DNA of 64,000 nucleotides from Flavobacteriaceae bacterium (GCA_947448525.1 CANFNV010000003.1:1-64000); one strand, 5' to 3'. Positions 1-8,978 are shown, numbered from the stretch's first letter. A program made the numbers and translations. The notes: a model not told the origin generated them from the sequence alone.

Positions 1-327
1 ACAAAAGAATTGGTGCTTTATACTATCAATACGAACAGAATTTATAAATCAGGAACCACAATTATACCTGAATTTCCAGATGAAGATTTACGTATAGTTG
101 ACTTAAGACCGAGTGATTTAATAAACCAAGAAATTACAATTAAAGAAAACTTATTTAATGATGTTGTGGTTGGTGTTGCAGTTTATTTTCTTGGAGACAA
201 TGATAGTATTCAATTTAATCATGTTGGCGATTTAATGGTTTCTAATGTAGAATTTGAATTTAATTCTACGATTAAGCATAGGTTGAAAGGGAATTTATAT
301 ATTGACCTATTAATCCCGCTACAATAA
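1..327 (+). CDS. Hypothetical protein, 5' end cut by window edge
   Basis: The frame is open from the first base to a TAA at 325-327, so this is probably the C-terminal part of a longer gene; the TTG at position 10 is not a convincing start. The visible 108 residues are acidic and beta-rich with no membrane segment, signal peptide or recognisable catalytic motif. The gene lies 22 bp upstream of two small membrane-protein genes on the same strand and may share their transcript. I do not recognise the family. Its size and its place in a defence-rich accessory region would also suit an immunity-type protein, but nothing in the sequence proves that. Confidence 0.5.
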   Translation, partial: TKELVLYTINTNRIYKSGTTIIPEFPDEDLRIVDLRPSDLINQEITIKENLFNDVVVGVAVYFLGDNDSIQFNHVGDLMVSNVEFEFNSTIKHRLKGNLYIDLLIPLQ

Positions 328-349
328 CTAATTAAATTTTTAAAATTAT

Positions 350-802
350 ATGAAAAACCTAAAATCAATATTAAAGTTTTACCTTTTTGGTGTTGTTGCT
401 TCGCTAATTATGATAGGATTTATCCATATTTACGGATTGCTTTTTGATACTTTTTATGCCTATCCTGAATTGGAAATAATAATTAAAACTCCATTGATAA
501 GCGGATTGCCATTTGGAGCTTTATTATGGTTTGGATATAGAATCAACAAGTTACCAAGAACCAAAAACATATACTTAATTGTAGTTCTAAAAGCTCTTAC
601 TTACTACTGGATTGGATTTATTACAGGACTAATTATTATTGGATTTATAGAATTATACATTTTTGTTTTTAACGAACCCTATTACTATGCAACTATAGAA
701 AATATAATTGGATTTGCATTACTTCTAGGACTACCGTTATCTATATTGGTTCGGATTGCGAAAAAGCTAATTGATGATAATAATATTCAAACAATTGAAT
801 AA
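350..802 (+). CDS. Small polytopic membrane protein with internal duplication
   Basis: A 150-residue, very hydrophobic protein with about four predicted membrane segments. It consists of two copies of one module: residues about 5-66 and 79-140 both read as a hydrophobic helix containing GFI-x-x-Y, then an aromatic loop (F/Y-x-Y with a following acidic residue), then a second helix beginning G-L-P. The gene overlaps the next one by one base (TAATG), and that neighbour carries a third copy of the module, so the pair is translationally coupled. The family is not recognised. Possible roles are an immunity protein or a small membrane effector; both are guesses. Confidence 0.75.
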   Translation: MKNLKSILKFYLFGVVASLIMIGFIHIYGLLFDTFYAYPELEIIIKTPLISGLPFGALLWFGYRINKLPRTKNIYLIVVLKALTYYWIGFITGLIIIGFIELYIFVFNEPYYYATIENIIGFALLLGLPLSILVRIAKKLIDDNNIQTIE

Positions 803-1029
803 TGAATATAGGTTTAAGGATTGCCAAATATTATTTACTAGGAATTTCAACCTCGCTACTTATTATAGTTTTCATTCATTTATACAGTTTTATCGCAGAG
901 CCTTATTTTAGTTATGCTGAATGGGACAATATTCTTCTAACTGCATCAATTAGTGGTATTCCTTTTGGAATTGCTTCATGGGCATTTATTAAATTAATGG
1001 CAATAAATTTCACGAAAATAGTTTGTTGA
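802..1029 (+). CDS. Single-module paralogue of the preceding membrane protein
   Basis: A 75-residue membrane protein. Its ATG overlaps the stop codon of the preceding gene by one base. It contains one copy of the module that occurs twice in the upstream protein: helix, FIHLYSF, aromatic/acidic loop, then an S-G-I-P-F-G helix. After that it runs into a short unrelated tail and stops, so it may be a truncated two-module protein or a natural half-length paralogue. The sequence does not show which. No function is assigned. Confidence 0.65.
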   Translation: MNIGLRIAKYYLLGISTSLLIIVFIHLYSFIAEPYFSYAEWDNILLTASISGIPFGIASWAFIKLMAINFTKIVC

Positions 1030-1073
1030 ACTGATTAGTTTTTATATTAGATATAATTTAATTAGGTTCAAAA

Positions 1074-1577
1074 TTAAATAATAAAGATATTTTTGAAAGA
1101 ATTAATATCATTATAAACAATATTATTTTCATCATTTATTAATTCTTTAAATTCTATTAGTGCATCATTTGAATCAGAGAAAATATGAAATTCAAGTGCT
1201 TGTTTGTTTTCAACTGAAGTTACCCATGTATCGATATTATTCTTTTTTAGATAGTTAAAAAAATCATTCCTTTTTGGATTTTCTTTAATCTTCAGATAGA
1301 GATAATCTTCTTTTATGCCACAAAATAATTCATATAAATAATCTAAATCGGTCAACACAATATTAGGTTTTGGTTTATCTTTTATTATAAAATTTGAGAC
1401 TATTTCTTTTTTTGTTATCCATACTTGTTTGGGTTTGTCCATGTGATTTATCGCACCAACTAAATAAGTATCAAAACTAAAAAACATGGTTTCATAAACA
1501 TTAATATCTAATCCTCTTCTAAAAAAGATTGTCCCTTTAGGAATTATTACTTTTTTATATTGTTTTATTATGTTCAC
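1074..1577 (-). CDS. Hypothetical protein coupled to the MmeI-like enzyme
   Basis: A 167-residue soluble protein that begins at a GTG sharing its first G with the TAG stop of the upstream restriction-modification gene (TAGTG), a classic coupled arrangement. The N-terminus reads IPKGTIFFRRG, followed by mixed alpha/beta sequence without an obvious catalytic motif. That opening superficially recalls RES-type or ADP-ribosyl toxin folds, but the evidence is too weak to assign one. The coupling suggests it works with, or regulates, the fused nuclease-methyltransferase. The family is not recognised. Confidence 0.7.
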   Translation of the reverse strand: MNIIKQYKKVIIPKGTIFFRRGLDINVYETMFFSFDTYLVGAINHMDKPKQVWITKKEIVSNFIIKDKPKPNIVLTDLDYLYELFCGIKEDYLYLKIKENPKRNDFFNYLKKNNIDTWVTSVENKQALEFHIFSDSNDALIEFKELINDENNIVYNDINSFKNIFII

Positions 1578-4381
1578 TATTTCTTTGGCTTTTTAGATTT
1601 ACTTTCACTAAATAAATCTCCAGTATATTTTTCATATAAATCAAACAAAAACTCCATTCGATTTGGCTCATTTAAAAACGGAGTATCCCTATATAACTTA
1701 TCAATTGCTTTATCTAGCGATTGATGTGCTTTTTGTAAATCTAACGGCATTAAATTACCATATAAATTTGCAAATGTATTACCTAAGTTGGAATATTTTT
1801 TTCGTATTTCAATTATTTCTTTACCTAATTTTTCAACCTTTTCCCTATCAGTTTTAGATATATCAATTGGCCAAGGAAAATTATTATATACAATTTCATT
1901 ACTATATCTGTAATCACTTTTTATTCTTCCACAGACATATCTGACCCATGTCATGTGCATTTTGGATGTTAAAATTCCAAATTGATAAATATCAGCTTTA
2001 TCAATAGCTAGACAACTATCACTAACAATATTTTCATTTTTCAACATATCAATTGGTATATATTCCCGATTTTCTGATGAATGTCTAGGTATTAAAATAT
2101 AATCAGATTTAGGCTGTCTTATTTCTCCAAAAAGCCATGGAGTATTACCTAATTTCTTGGTTGCTAACCTATTGCTATTTTCTCTAAGTTTTTTAACTTC
2201 AAGAACTCTTTTATTAATGAAGCTTACCTTCTTAATTTCGTGAGGTTGAATATTTTCAAGCCAAATGCACCATCTTTTTTTTCCATTTAAAAATTCATGA
2301 GCACTAATTAGCGGTTTAATATATTTTTTTGCATCTGGTTCATTTTTCAGAAATTCAATTTTTTCTTCATCAGTAAGTATTAGATTTCCTCCATCATTTG
2401 GCATGCTTCCAAATGAAATTTCAGGAACTTTACAAATTGGCTTTCTTCTTTTTAATATTACAATATCACTTCCCTGAACCAAATAAGGATTAATATTTTT
2501 TGCTTTTATTTTAATCGGCTCCCCTTTAATATTTTCAAATTGAAAAATATATTTTTCTTTATTGTCTTCTTTTCCAAAACAAATTACAACACAGTGAACA
2601 GCGGCTAGTCCTTCAGCTTCATTAAGCCATTTAAAAGTTTGATGTGCAAATTGTATTTTTACTTTGTATTTATTAAATAATTCATTCCACAAAACCCCTG
2701 GCTGTTCACCTTGAGCAATACTATTAGTGCTTACTAAAGCTGTTTTTGTTTTCGGATTTTTATTCATATAATCAGCAGCTTTGATATACCAACATGTAAC
2801 ATAGTCTAATACTCCAGCTCCTTTTACTCTTTCAAAAATTTTAGTAATATCTTTTTTTTGTTGTTCATTTTGAAGTTGTTTTCCAATGAAAGGTGGGTTT
2901 CCGACTATATAATCAAAAACAATATTTTCATCCCCTTTATTTTTCACAAATTTTTTCTTGCCTTCCCAATTTATGTGGAGAGAATTTTTGTTAGATATAT
3001 TGGCTGCTTCATGCAAAGGAATTGTTGGAACTGCTTTTCCAAATTGGCTTTCTAACCGCATATTCATTTGGTGTTGAGTTAGCCACATGGCTACTTCTGC
3101 AATCATAGCGGATGTTGGGTCTATTTCATAACCATAAAAGCTATCCAAATGAATATTGTTAATTAAACTTGAATCTGTAATAAATTGAATTCCTTTCTTG
3201 AATTTTATTCTTGCAAATTCAATGTCTAATAATCTTAATTCTCTATAGGCTACTACGAGGAAATTACCACATCCACAGGCAGGGTCTAAAAAGGTAAGTC
3301 CATTTATTTTTTTTCTAAAGTTTTCAAGTGCAGCTTCACTAGGTTTTAAGGTTTCAAATTCGGTTTGCAAATCATCAAGAAATAATGGTCGTAGGACTCT
3401 TAAAATATTTTTTTCTGAAGTATAATGTGCTCCTAAAGACCTTCTCTCAACGTTATTCATTACAGCTTGAAACAATGAACCAAATATTACAGGTGAAATA
3501 TCCGACCAATCATAAGCACAACAATCTAAAAGAGCTTCCTTTAAAGCATCAGTAGTATGTGGTATTTTATTTAATTTGTCATCAAACAAACCGCCATTTA
3601 CATAAGGAAAGTTTTTTAAATCATTTTTTAACGATTTTCTATTTTTTATATCAGTGTTCAAAACCTTAAAAAGTTCTAATAAATCACTTCCTAAAGATTT
3701 TCCAGAAGTAGTTTTTATATAACTTTCAAACTGTTTCCTTTCAAAAATATTGGTGTCCTCTGCAAATAAACAAAAAAGAATTCTTGCTAATAAAATTGCA
3801 ATATCATTTGAATCATAGCCTTTTCTTTCAATAGCATCGTAAACATTTGCAATTCTTCGTGCTGCTTCTTGATTTACCTTTTCTTCGTCAGTTTCTAATA
3901 AATTTGCAAATTCAATAAAAAAAGAAAATTCATCGAGCCTTTTTGATAAATCTTCAAGAGGAACTTCAGTTAAGAAATTGATTTTAACTTTACCCGATTT
4001 AAGAATAATAACTTCATATTTTTTAATTCGTTTAAAATTCATCAACATTATATATTGAGGCTTTTGATGCGTCAATAAATTTTCAATGTATTCTTCAGCT
4101 TGTAGTAAAGTTTTTTCCCAGTTTTTAGGTTTATCTAAATGTGCTGATTTAGATTCAATAATTAATTTTCCAGACCAAAATAAATCTGCGAAACCAACTC
4201 CAGATTCATCTTTTTTTTGAATTGGTTTTTCAAATTGGGCTAAATTTTTTCTGTCTAAACCGAATATTTTAAAAAAATCATTTGTGAATGATTGAGCTTC
4301 ACCACGTTCTGAAGTAGTTCCTCTCCAATTAATAATAAATGCTTCCGCATTTTCACGCATTTTATTATTTATTATAATCAT
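1577..4381 (-). CDS. MmeI-like type IIL/IIG fused restriction endonuclease-DNA methyltransferase
   Basis: A 934-residue single-chain restriction-modification protein. The N-terminal nuclease has the MmeI-type D-x9-ExK arrangement (D66, E76, K78). A helical spacer follows, then a gamma-class adenine methyltransferase with a motif X-like HYTSEKNILRVL near 319, SAM motif FLDPACGCGNF at 364-374 and catalytic NPPF at 495-498. The remaining 400 residues hold the target-recognition region and C-terminal helices. Length and domain order fit the MmeI family, in which one protein both cuts and modifies an asymmetric site. ATG at 4381 is used; M8 (4360) is an alternative. A coupled small gene follows, and no separate methyltransferase is needed. 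Confidence 0.88.
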   Translation of the reverse strand: MIIINNKMRENAEAFIINWRGTTSERGEAQSFTNDFFKIFGLDRKNLAQFEKPIQKKDESGVGFADLFWSGKLIIESKSAHLDKPKNWEKTLLQAEEYIENLLTHQKPQYIMLMNFKRIKKYEVIILKSGKVKINFLTEVPLEDLSKRLDEFSFFIEFANLLETDEEKVNQEAARRIANVYDAIERKGYDSNDIAILLARILFCLFAEDTNIFERKQFESYIKTTSGKSLGSDLLELFKVLNTDIKNRKSLKNDLKNFPYVNGGLFDDKLNKIPHTTDALKEALLDCCAYDWSDISPVIFGSLFQAVMNNVERRSLGAHYTSEKNILRVLRPLFLDDLQTEFETLKPSEAALENFRKKINGLTFLDPACGCGNFLVVAYRELRLLDIEFARIKFKKGIQFITDSSLINNIHLDSFYGYEIDPTSAMIAEVAMWLTQHQMNMRLESQFGKAVPTIPLHEAANISNKNSLHINWEGKKKFVKNKGDENIVFDYIVGNPPFIGKQLQNEQQKKDITKIFERVKGAGVLDYVTCWYIKAADYMNKNPKTKTALVSTNSIAQGEQPGVLWNELFNKYKVKIQFAHQTFKWLNEAEGLAAVHCVVICFGKEDNKEKYIFQFENIKGEPIKIKAKNINPYLVQGSDIVILKRRKPICKVPEISFGSMPNDGGNLILTDEEKIEFLKNEPDAKKYIKPLISAHEFLNGKKRWCIWLENIQPHEIKKVSFINKRVLEVKKLRENSNRLATKKLGNTPWLFGEIRQPKSDYILIPRHSSENREYIPIDMLKNENIVSDSCLAIDKADIYQFGILTSKMHMTWVRYVCGRIKSDYRYSNEIVYNNFPWPIDISKTDREKVEKLGKEIIEIRKKYSNLGNTFANLYGNLMPLDLQKAHQSLDKAIDKLYRDTPFLNEPNRMEFLFDLYEKYTGDLFSESKSKKPKK

Positions 4382-4444
4382 AATTATTTTTGTTATTTAT
4401 TGTAAAAGTAATTAATTTAATTTAGTATAAAATTGGTAAGTTAA

Positions 4445-4470
4445 TTTGATAATATAAAATTATATATTTG
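4445..4470 (+). promoter_or_regulatory. Putative Bacteroidota promoter for the DUF2130 gene
   Basis: TATATTTG at 4463-4470 matches the -7 consensus TAnnTTTG, with TTTG at 4445-4448 as a possible -33 element; the 14-nt spacing is short. It lies 80 bp upstream of the ATG at 4550, in the AT-rich divergent gap next to the MmeI-like gene. Confidence 0.45.
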
Positions 4471-4549
4471 TGATTGAAATGGGATTTTAAGTACTGCTTT
4501 CTTTTACATTCATCAAACTATTTTTTAAACAAATAAAAATTAAATTACC

Positions 4550-5824
4550 ATGAACGAAATTATTTGTCCCAATTGTAAAAAAGCATTTAAAGTTGATGAA
4601 GCAGGATTTGCTGATATAGTTAAACAAGTTCGTGACCATCAGTTTCAAGAAGAACTAGAGAACAGATTAAATCTAGCAGAAAAAGAAAAGGAAAATGCTG
4701 TAAAATTAGCTGAAGCCAATCTTAAAAATAAATTACAAGAGGAACTGGCTAATAAAGACAAAGAAATAATAGAGTTAAAGGCTAAAAGTGAAAAAGACCT
4801 ATCAGAACAACTTGCGAAAAAAGAAACCGAGTTAGCCAGTGCTAAAGCAAAATTAGACCACGCTGAGACCGAAAAGAAATTATTTGTTTCTGAGGCTATC
4901 AAGGCTATAGAAAAAGAACGTGATGATTTAACCAATAGTCTCAACAATAAAGAAACTGAAAAGCAACTACTAGAAAAATCATTAAAAGAAAAGTTTGATA
5001 CTGAACTCAAAACCAAAGATGAAATCATCAAAATGAAAGATGAAGAGATAGCTTTGCGTAAAGATATGAAGTTGAAGCTTTCGACAAAAATGGTTGGTGA
5101 AACATTGGAACAGCATTGTGAAACCGAGTTCAACAAACTAAGAGCCACCGCCTTTCAAAATGCATATTTTGAGAAGGATAATAATTCCAGCACTGGTAGC
5201 AAAGGTGATTTTATCTACAGAGAACATGACGAACATGGCAATGAAATCATTTCAATAATGTTTGAAATGAAAAATGAATCGGATTCAACCGCCACCAAAA
5301 AAAGAAATGAAGACTTCTTCAAGGAACTGGATAAAGACAGAACCGAAAAGAAATGTGAATATGCAGTTCTAGTTACGTTACTAGAGGCTGAAAGCGAATA
5401 TTACAACACTGGAATTGTAGATGTATCACACAAATTCAATAAAATGTACGTGGTACGTCCACAGTTTTTCATTCCTATTATTACGCTACTTCGCAACGCA
5501 TCAATGAACTCAATGCAATACAAAGCAGAACTTAGTTTGATAAAAAATCAAAATATTGATATTACTAATTTTGAAGACAATATCAATAAGTTTAAAGAGG
5601 GATTTGCAAAAAATTATGAATTAGCAAGTAAAAAGTTTAAAACGGCAATTGACGAAATAGATAAAACAATTGACCATTTATATAAAACCAAAGAAGCATT
5701 ATTATCTTCTGAAAACAATCTTCGCTTAGCTAATAACAAAGCTGAAGATTTAACCATTAAAAAATTGACTCAAGGAAACCCAACCATGAAGGCGAAGTTT
5801 GATGAGCTTTCTAATGAGTCATAA
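4550..5824 (+). CDS. DUF2130 domain-containing protein
   Basis: A 424-residue protein. The N-terminus has a single C-x-x-C (C6, C9) like half a zinc ribbon. Residues about 30-175 are a long charged coiled coil rich in K, E and L. The DUF2130 core follows at about 185-350, with the family-typical [11 protein letters not shown] and the [15 protein letters not shown] stretch. DUF2130 proteins are thought to have a restriction-endonuclease-like fold, but no substrate is known to me. A second helical region ends the protein. It stands alone between the MmeI-like enzyme and a small secreted protein and is read divergently from the former. A role in defence or DNA handling is inferred from context only. 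Confidence 0.85.
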   Translation: MNEIICPNCKKAFKVDEAGFADIVKQVRDHQFQEELENRLNLAEKEKENAVKLAEANLKNKLQEELANKDKEIIELKAKSEKDLSEQLAKKETELASAKAKLDHAETEKKLFVSEAIKAIEKERDDLTNSLNNKETEKQLLEKSLKEKFDTELKTKDEIIKMKDEEIALRKDMKLKLSTKMVGETLEQHCETEFNKLRATAFQNAYFEKDNNSSTGSKGDFIYREHDEHGNEIISIMFEMKNESDSTATKKRNEDFFKELDKDRTEKKCEYAVLVTLLEAESEYYNTGIVDVSHKFNKMYVVRPQFFIPIITLLRNASMNSMQYKAELSLIKNQNIDITNFEDNINKFKEGFAKNYELASKKFKTAIDEIDKTIDHLYKTKEALLSSENNLRLANNKAEDLTIKKLTQGNPTMKAKFDELSNES

Positions 5825-5861
5825 TAATATATTAAACTAAATTGATAACATATTAATAGGT

Positions 5862-6266
5862 ATGAAAAAAATAATTTTATTATTAATAGTATTGTGTTTT
5901 GGATTTACACATGCTCAAACCATTGAATCGAAAAACCATAGCACAACAGGTTATATTAAATCAGATGGAACAATACAAGATAATAATCATTCAACTGTTG
6001 GATACATCAAAAATGATGGTTCAATTCAAAATAAAAACCATAGTACGATTGGATATATTAAAAGTGATGGTTCAATTCAAGATAATAATCACTCAACCGT
6101 TGGATATGTGAAATCCGATGGAAGTGTTCAAGACAAAAATCAAAGCACGATAGGTTATATAAAACAAGATGGAACGGTACAAGACCATAATCATTCTACA
6201 ATTGGATATGCAAATGGTGTAGACATGTATTGGATTGCAGTAACTTTTTTCTTCTTTAATCTATAG
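5862..6266 (+). CDS. Secreted 17-residue-repeat protein, 5-fold beta-flower type
   Basis: A 134-residue protein with an N-terminal signal peptide (cleavage probably after THAQ). Just over five tandem copies of a 17-residue unit follow, pattern N-H-S-T-x-G-Y-I-K-x-D-G-x-I-Q-D-x, then a hydrophobic C-terminal tail ending WIAVTFFFFNL. The repeat matches my recollection of the family annotated as 5-fold beta-flower protein, which occurs in Bacteroidota and is uncharacterised. Periodicity is also visible at DNA level as a 51-bp repeat, so copy number could vary by slippage. It starts 38 bp after the DUF2130 gene and may be co-transcribed with it. Confidence 0.8.
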   Translation: MKKIILLLIVLCFGFTHAQTIESKNHSTTGYIKSDGTIQDNNHSTVGYIKNDGSIQNKNHSTIGYIKSDGSIQDNNHSTVGYVKSDGSVQDKNQSTIGYIKQDGTVQDHNHSTIGYANGVDMYWIAVTFFFFNL

Positions 6267-6290
6267 TCCTATACACAAAAGTGTAGATAA

Positions 6291-6677
6291 TTAGAATTCA
6301 TAGTTTTTAGCTTCACCCTCATAATCAAACTTTAAATTAGCAATCATCTTATCAATGCTATTGGTCTTAAAATCATTTGAAAACCAAATGATATTAAGGT
6401 ATGAGCCGTCAAACATTTCATCATTATCATTTATTGGCTGGGAAGTCAATCCCACTGTTATCATAATTGGCTTTAATAAATCTTCCGAAGTATAAGCATC
6501 GTTCATTAAAACCAATACCTTGTTTTGATTAAATTTTTTGATAGCATCGGAAATGATTCTATCATTCATTTCTTTATTTGGCTTGCCTACAAGTATTCCA
6601 TCGTAAATAAATTCCATCTTGAATCTTTCTAGGGTTACAACTTTGCCATTTGCTAATTTAATTTCTCTGTAATTCAT
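6291..6677 (-). CDS. Hypothetical protein downstream of the cytosine methyltransferase
   Basis: A 128-residue acidic soluble protein, 7 bp downstream of the C5 methyltransferase and on the same strand, so almost certainly one operon. It begins MNYREIKLANGKVVTLERF and contains several alternating hydrophobic beta-type segments, including KVLVLMNDAY. There are no cysteine clusters and no recognisable nuclease or HTH motif. In this position one might expect a cognate restriction or accessory protein, but no PD-(D/E)xK signature is visible. Function unknown. Confidence 0.65.
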   Translation of the reverse strand: MNYREIKLANGKVVTLERFKMEFIYDGILVGKPNKEMNDRIISDAIKKFNQNKVLVLMNDAYTSEDLLKPIMITVGLTSQPINDNDEMFDGSYLNIIWFSNDFKTNSIDKMIANLKFDYEGEAKNYEF

Positions 6678-6684
6678 TTTAACA

Positions 6685-7683
6685 TTATTGTTTTAAATTC
6701 GCAACCAAACCAGCAATGACATCAACAGTCATTGCCAGCCCAATAGCTTTAATTTTATTCGTTTTTGAAACACTTGGAACGTCTGAAACGTATCCATCAG
6801 GAATGGTCATAAGACGTTCACATTCTAAAACACTTGGCAATCTATAACAACCATTAGGAAAATCATATTCGCCAAAACCTGACCTAGATTTACCTTCATA
6901 ACCCGATTTATGAAGGATAAATGGATATGCCAATAGTTTTTGTTCAGTTGATGATTCAGCAAATTCTTTGTCCTTATATATAAGGTTTCCAATATTCATT
7001 TTATAATATCTGAAAATGCCATTGGTAAGGGTAATATTGCTACCTAACAATACATTCGCTTTTTCCCTATCAACATGTCCATTAACTACAATGTCTTGGT
7101 ATTTGACCTCTATATGTTCAGGAACACCAATATTAGGTATGTTGGTCCAGTATAAACGTCTTCGATTTGCGGGAGCTACATCTGCTGAATTAATCATAAC
7201 AAGTTTGGTATCATCGAAAATAGAAGTAAGTTCTTTGGTTATTTCATCTTTGTCTTTTTTGTTCATACTCCAAACGTTTTCCATCAAGAAGTATATCTTT
7301 TTACTTAATGGAGCGAATATGTATATGTCTTTAAGAATCCTTAACGCTTCATAAAACAATTTGGATTCATTTCCTTCAAGTCCATTACGGTCCTTAGAGT
7401 TCACACTTGAAAGTTGGGTACATGGAGAACCGAAAATGATAAGGTCAATTTCTTCTCGAAGTTCTATTCCGTCAATCTTGCAAACATCACCTAATTGGAT
7501 ATGGTTTGTATCACCTGAATAATGGTGGTTTTGAATTGCTAGAGCATGAGGGCATATTTCACTACTATAGTATTTATTGATTTTTATTCCAGCTTTTTCT
7601 AAAGCTAATTTGGCACATGATATACCATCGAATAATGAAAGAACATTTATTCCTTCTTGGTTGATTTGGGTTGTTGTTGACAT
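6685..7683 (-). CDS. Orphan DNA (cytosine-5-)-methyltransferase
   Basis: A 332-residue C5 methyltransferase. Motif I is LSLFDGISCAKLALE near the N-terminus, the catalytic PC loop reads GSPCTQLSS, motif VI is MENVWSMNKKD and motif VIII is RRRLYWTN. The C-terminal part contains a GFGEYDFPNGCYRLPSVLE segment and a final helix. I start it at MSTTTQ (7683); the in-frame extension to 7755 reads like noncoding leader. The substrate is a cytosine in an unknown sequence. There is no recognisable restriction gene next to it, so it is an orphan modification enzyme or one whose nuclease is unrecognised. It is divergent from the 7883 gene. Confidence 0.88.
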   Translation of the reverse strand: MSTTTQINQEGINVLSLFDGISCAKLALEKAGIKINKYYSSEICPHALAIQNHHYSGDTNHIQLGDVCKIDGIELREEIDLIIFGSPCTQLSSVNSKDRNGLEGNESKLFYEALRILKDIYIFAPLSKKIYFLMENVWSMNKKDKDEITKELTSIFDDTKLVMINSADVAPANRRRLYWTNIPNIGVPEHIEVKYQDIVVNGHVDREKANVLLGSNITLTNGIFRYYKMNIGNLIYKDKEFAESSTEQKLLAYPFILHKSGYEGKSRSGFGEYDFPNGCYRLPSVLECERLMTIPDGYVSDVPSVSKTNKIKAIGLAMTVDVIAGLVANLKQ

Positions 7684-7845
7684 GATATTTACTTCTTTAG
7701 AAATAAATATTTGCCAATGTTGAATTGTTCGGATTTTGACGTGGAGAAAATGCAAACTATTTTCAACAACTCAATATTAACGGGGGTTAACGCATAAAAA
7801 AAAGCTGAAATATTTTAAAAAAAGCTGGCGTGGGTCATATTTTCC

Positions 7846-7866
7846 TTGTACACTCGTGGTGTACAA
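7846..7866. promoter_or_regulatory. Perfect 8-bp inverted repeat, candidate operator
   Basis: TTGTACAC and GTGTACAA are separated by 5 bp, in the divergent gap between the cytosine methyltransferase and the 103-residue gene at 7883, only 16 bp before that start codon. The form is typical of a dimeric repressor or methyltransferase autoregulatory site. Confidence 0.55.
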
Positions 7867-7882
7867 TTAAATAACTGAAAAC

Positions 7883-8194
7883 ATGGATACTACATCTCAA
7901 ACAATGGCAATTGCAGAAACAATACTAGAACAAATCCGATTTACTGACCGTTATGCACTTTGGGCTTGGGGAGCAACAAATTTTGCTGCCCTTCAAGAAT
8001 CAAAAGAATATCAAGGTGGATTAGAATTTCAAGTAAATGGACTTACACATAAAGGTTGGGTAAAAGTATGTTTGCGATGGGTTGATGATTATACAATTGT
8101 ATTTGTCAATCAAAATCGAGAAGTAGTTAAAACAATAGAAGGAATCTATTGTGATATGTTGGTTCCTGCGATTGATTGGATAGAAGGGAAGTAA
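7883..8194 (+). CDS. Hypothetical protein
   Basis: A 103-residue soluble protein, MDTTSQTMAIAETILEQIRF followed by aromatic-rich sequence (YALWAWGATNFAAL) and beta-strand-like segments ending in PAIDWIEGK. There is no signal peptide or membrane helix. It resembles a class of small conserved hypothetical proteins on Bacteroidota mobile elements, but I cannot name the family. A palindromic candidate operator lies just upstream, and the gene is divergent from the cytosine methyltransferase. Confidence 0.7.
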   Translation: MDTTSQTMAIAETILEQIRFTDRYALWAWGATNFAALQESKEYQGGLEFQVNGLTHKGWVKVCLRWVDDYTIVFVNQNREVVKTIEGIYCDMLVPAIDWIEGK

Positions 8195-8346
8195 ATTTCC
8201 TTTTTTGATTTGTTCGCCTTAGGATTAGACCATAGTTCTTTTCTAAAGCAGAAGTCTAAAGAAAAAACCCAACAAAACCAATACTAATGTTTTAAAACAA
8301 TTGAGCATCTAAAACTAAAGCAAAATATTACCTAAATACAAATATT

Positions 8347-8976
8347 ATGAAATACTATTTTTATTCTCGTACATCAACTGTCCTTCAAAATTCAGCTAGA
8401 CAAATTGAATCGTTTAAATCACATGAAGGATTTGACCCAACAAGACTATTTGTCGAAAGGATTCAAGGAAATGTTCCGTTTATGGAAAGACCCGAAGCAG
8501 TTAAAATGTTTGATGAAATTACTAACCAATCAGAACGATGTACAGTAGTAGTTGATTCAACGGACCGCTTGGGGAGGAATCTATTAGATATTTTGAATAC
8601 TATATCTGTTTTTAAAAAGAATCATATCAATTTAAAATCGCTAAAAGAAGGGTTTTCTACTTTTTTGGATAATGGAGAAGAAAACCCAATGGCTAATCTA
8701 GTTATATCAGTTATGGGAAGTATTGGGGAGATGTCCCGTAATCAAATAAAAACTCGTTCTATGGAAGGAATAAAAATCGCTCAGGCACTTGGGAAATTCT
8801 CTGGAAGAAAAATCGGAGCCATTCAAAGTGATGAAAAACTATTGGAACGCCATCAAGCAATTCAAAAGAAATTGCAGAAAGGATTAACGATTCGAGAGAT
8901 TACAGATATTACAGGAGCTAGTTCAGCAACTATAATTAAGGTTAAAAAAGTAATGTTAAATAGAAAAATGATATAA
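8347..8976 (+). CDS. Small serine recombinase (resolvase/invertase family)
   Basis: A 209-residue serine recombinase. The N-terminus reads YYFYSRTSTVLQNSARQ with the nucleophile at Ser10, followed by the conserved DRLGRNLLDIL region near residue 79 and the long E-helix (GSIGEMSRNQIKTRSMEGI). A helix-turn-helix ends the protein (KGLTIREITDITGASSATI). Length and domain order match Tn3-type resolvases and DNA invertases, so it should recombine short sites with a Ser-DNA intermediate. A 98-residue gene follows after 2 bp. A second recombinase of the same type lies at 16282 in the adjacent element. I did not identify its target sites. Confidence 0.9.
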   Translation: MKYYFYSRTSTVLQNSARQIESFKSHEGFDPTRLFVERIQGNVPFMERPEAVKMFDEITNQSERCTVVVDSTDRLGRNLLDILNTISVFKKNHINLKSLKEGFSTFLDNGEENPMANLVISVMGSIGEMSRNQIKTRSMEGIKIAQALGKFSGRKIGAIQSDEKLLERHQAIQKKLQKGLTIREITDITGASSATIIKVKKVMLNRKMI

Positions 8977-8978
8977 CT

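Noticed and set aside
4645..5148. Long reverse frame opposite the DUF2130 gene
   Set aside because: Serine- and leucine-rich translation produced by the complement of a Lys/Glu-rich coiled coil; no independent support.
5899..6111. Second frame inside the 17-residue-repeat gene
   Set aside because: Repeats simply keep an alternative frame open. It lacks a signal peptide, and its codon pattern is that of the real frame shifted by one.
5920..6220. Possible CRISPR array because of the regular 51-bp repeats
   Set aside because: The repeats are contiguous, lie inside a coding frame with conserved amino acids, and have no unique spacers or cas genes nearby.
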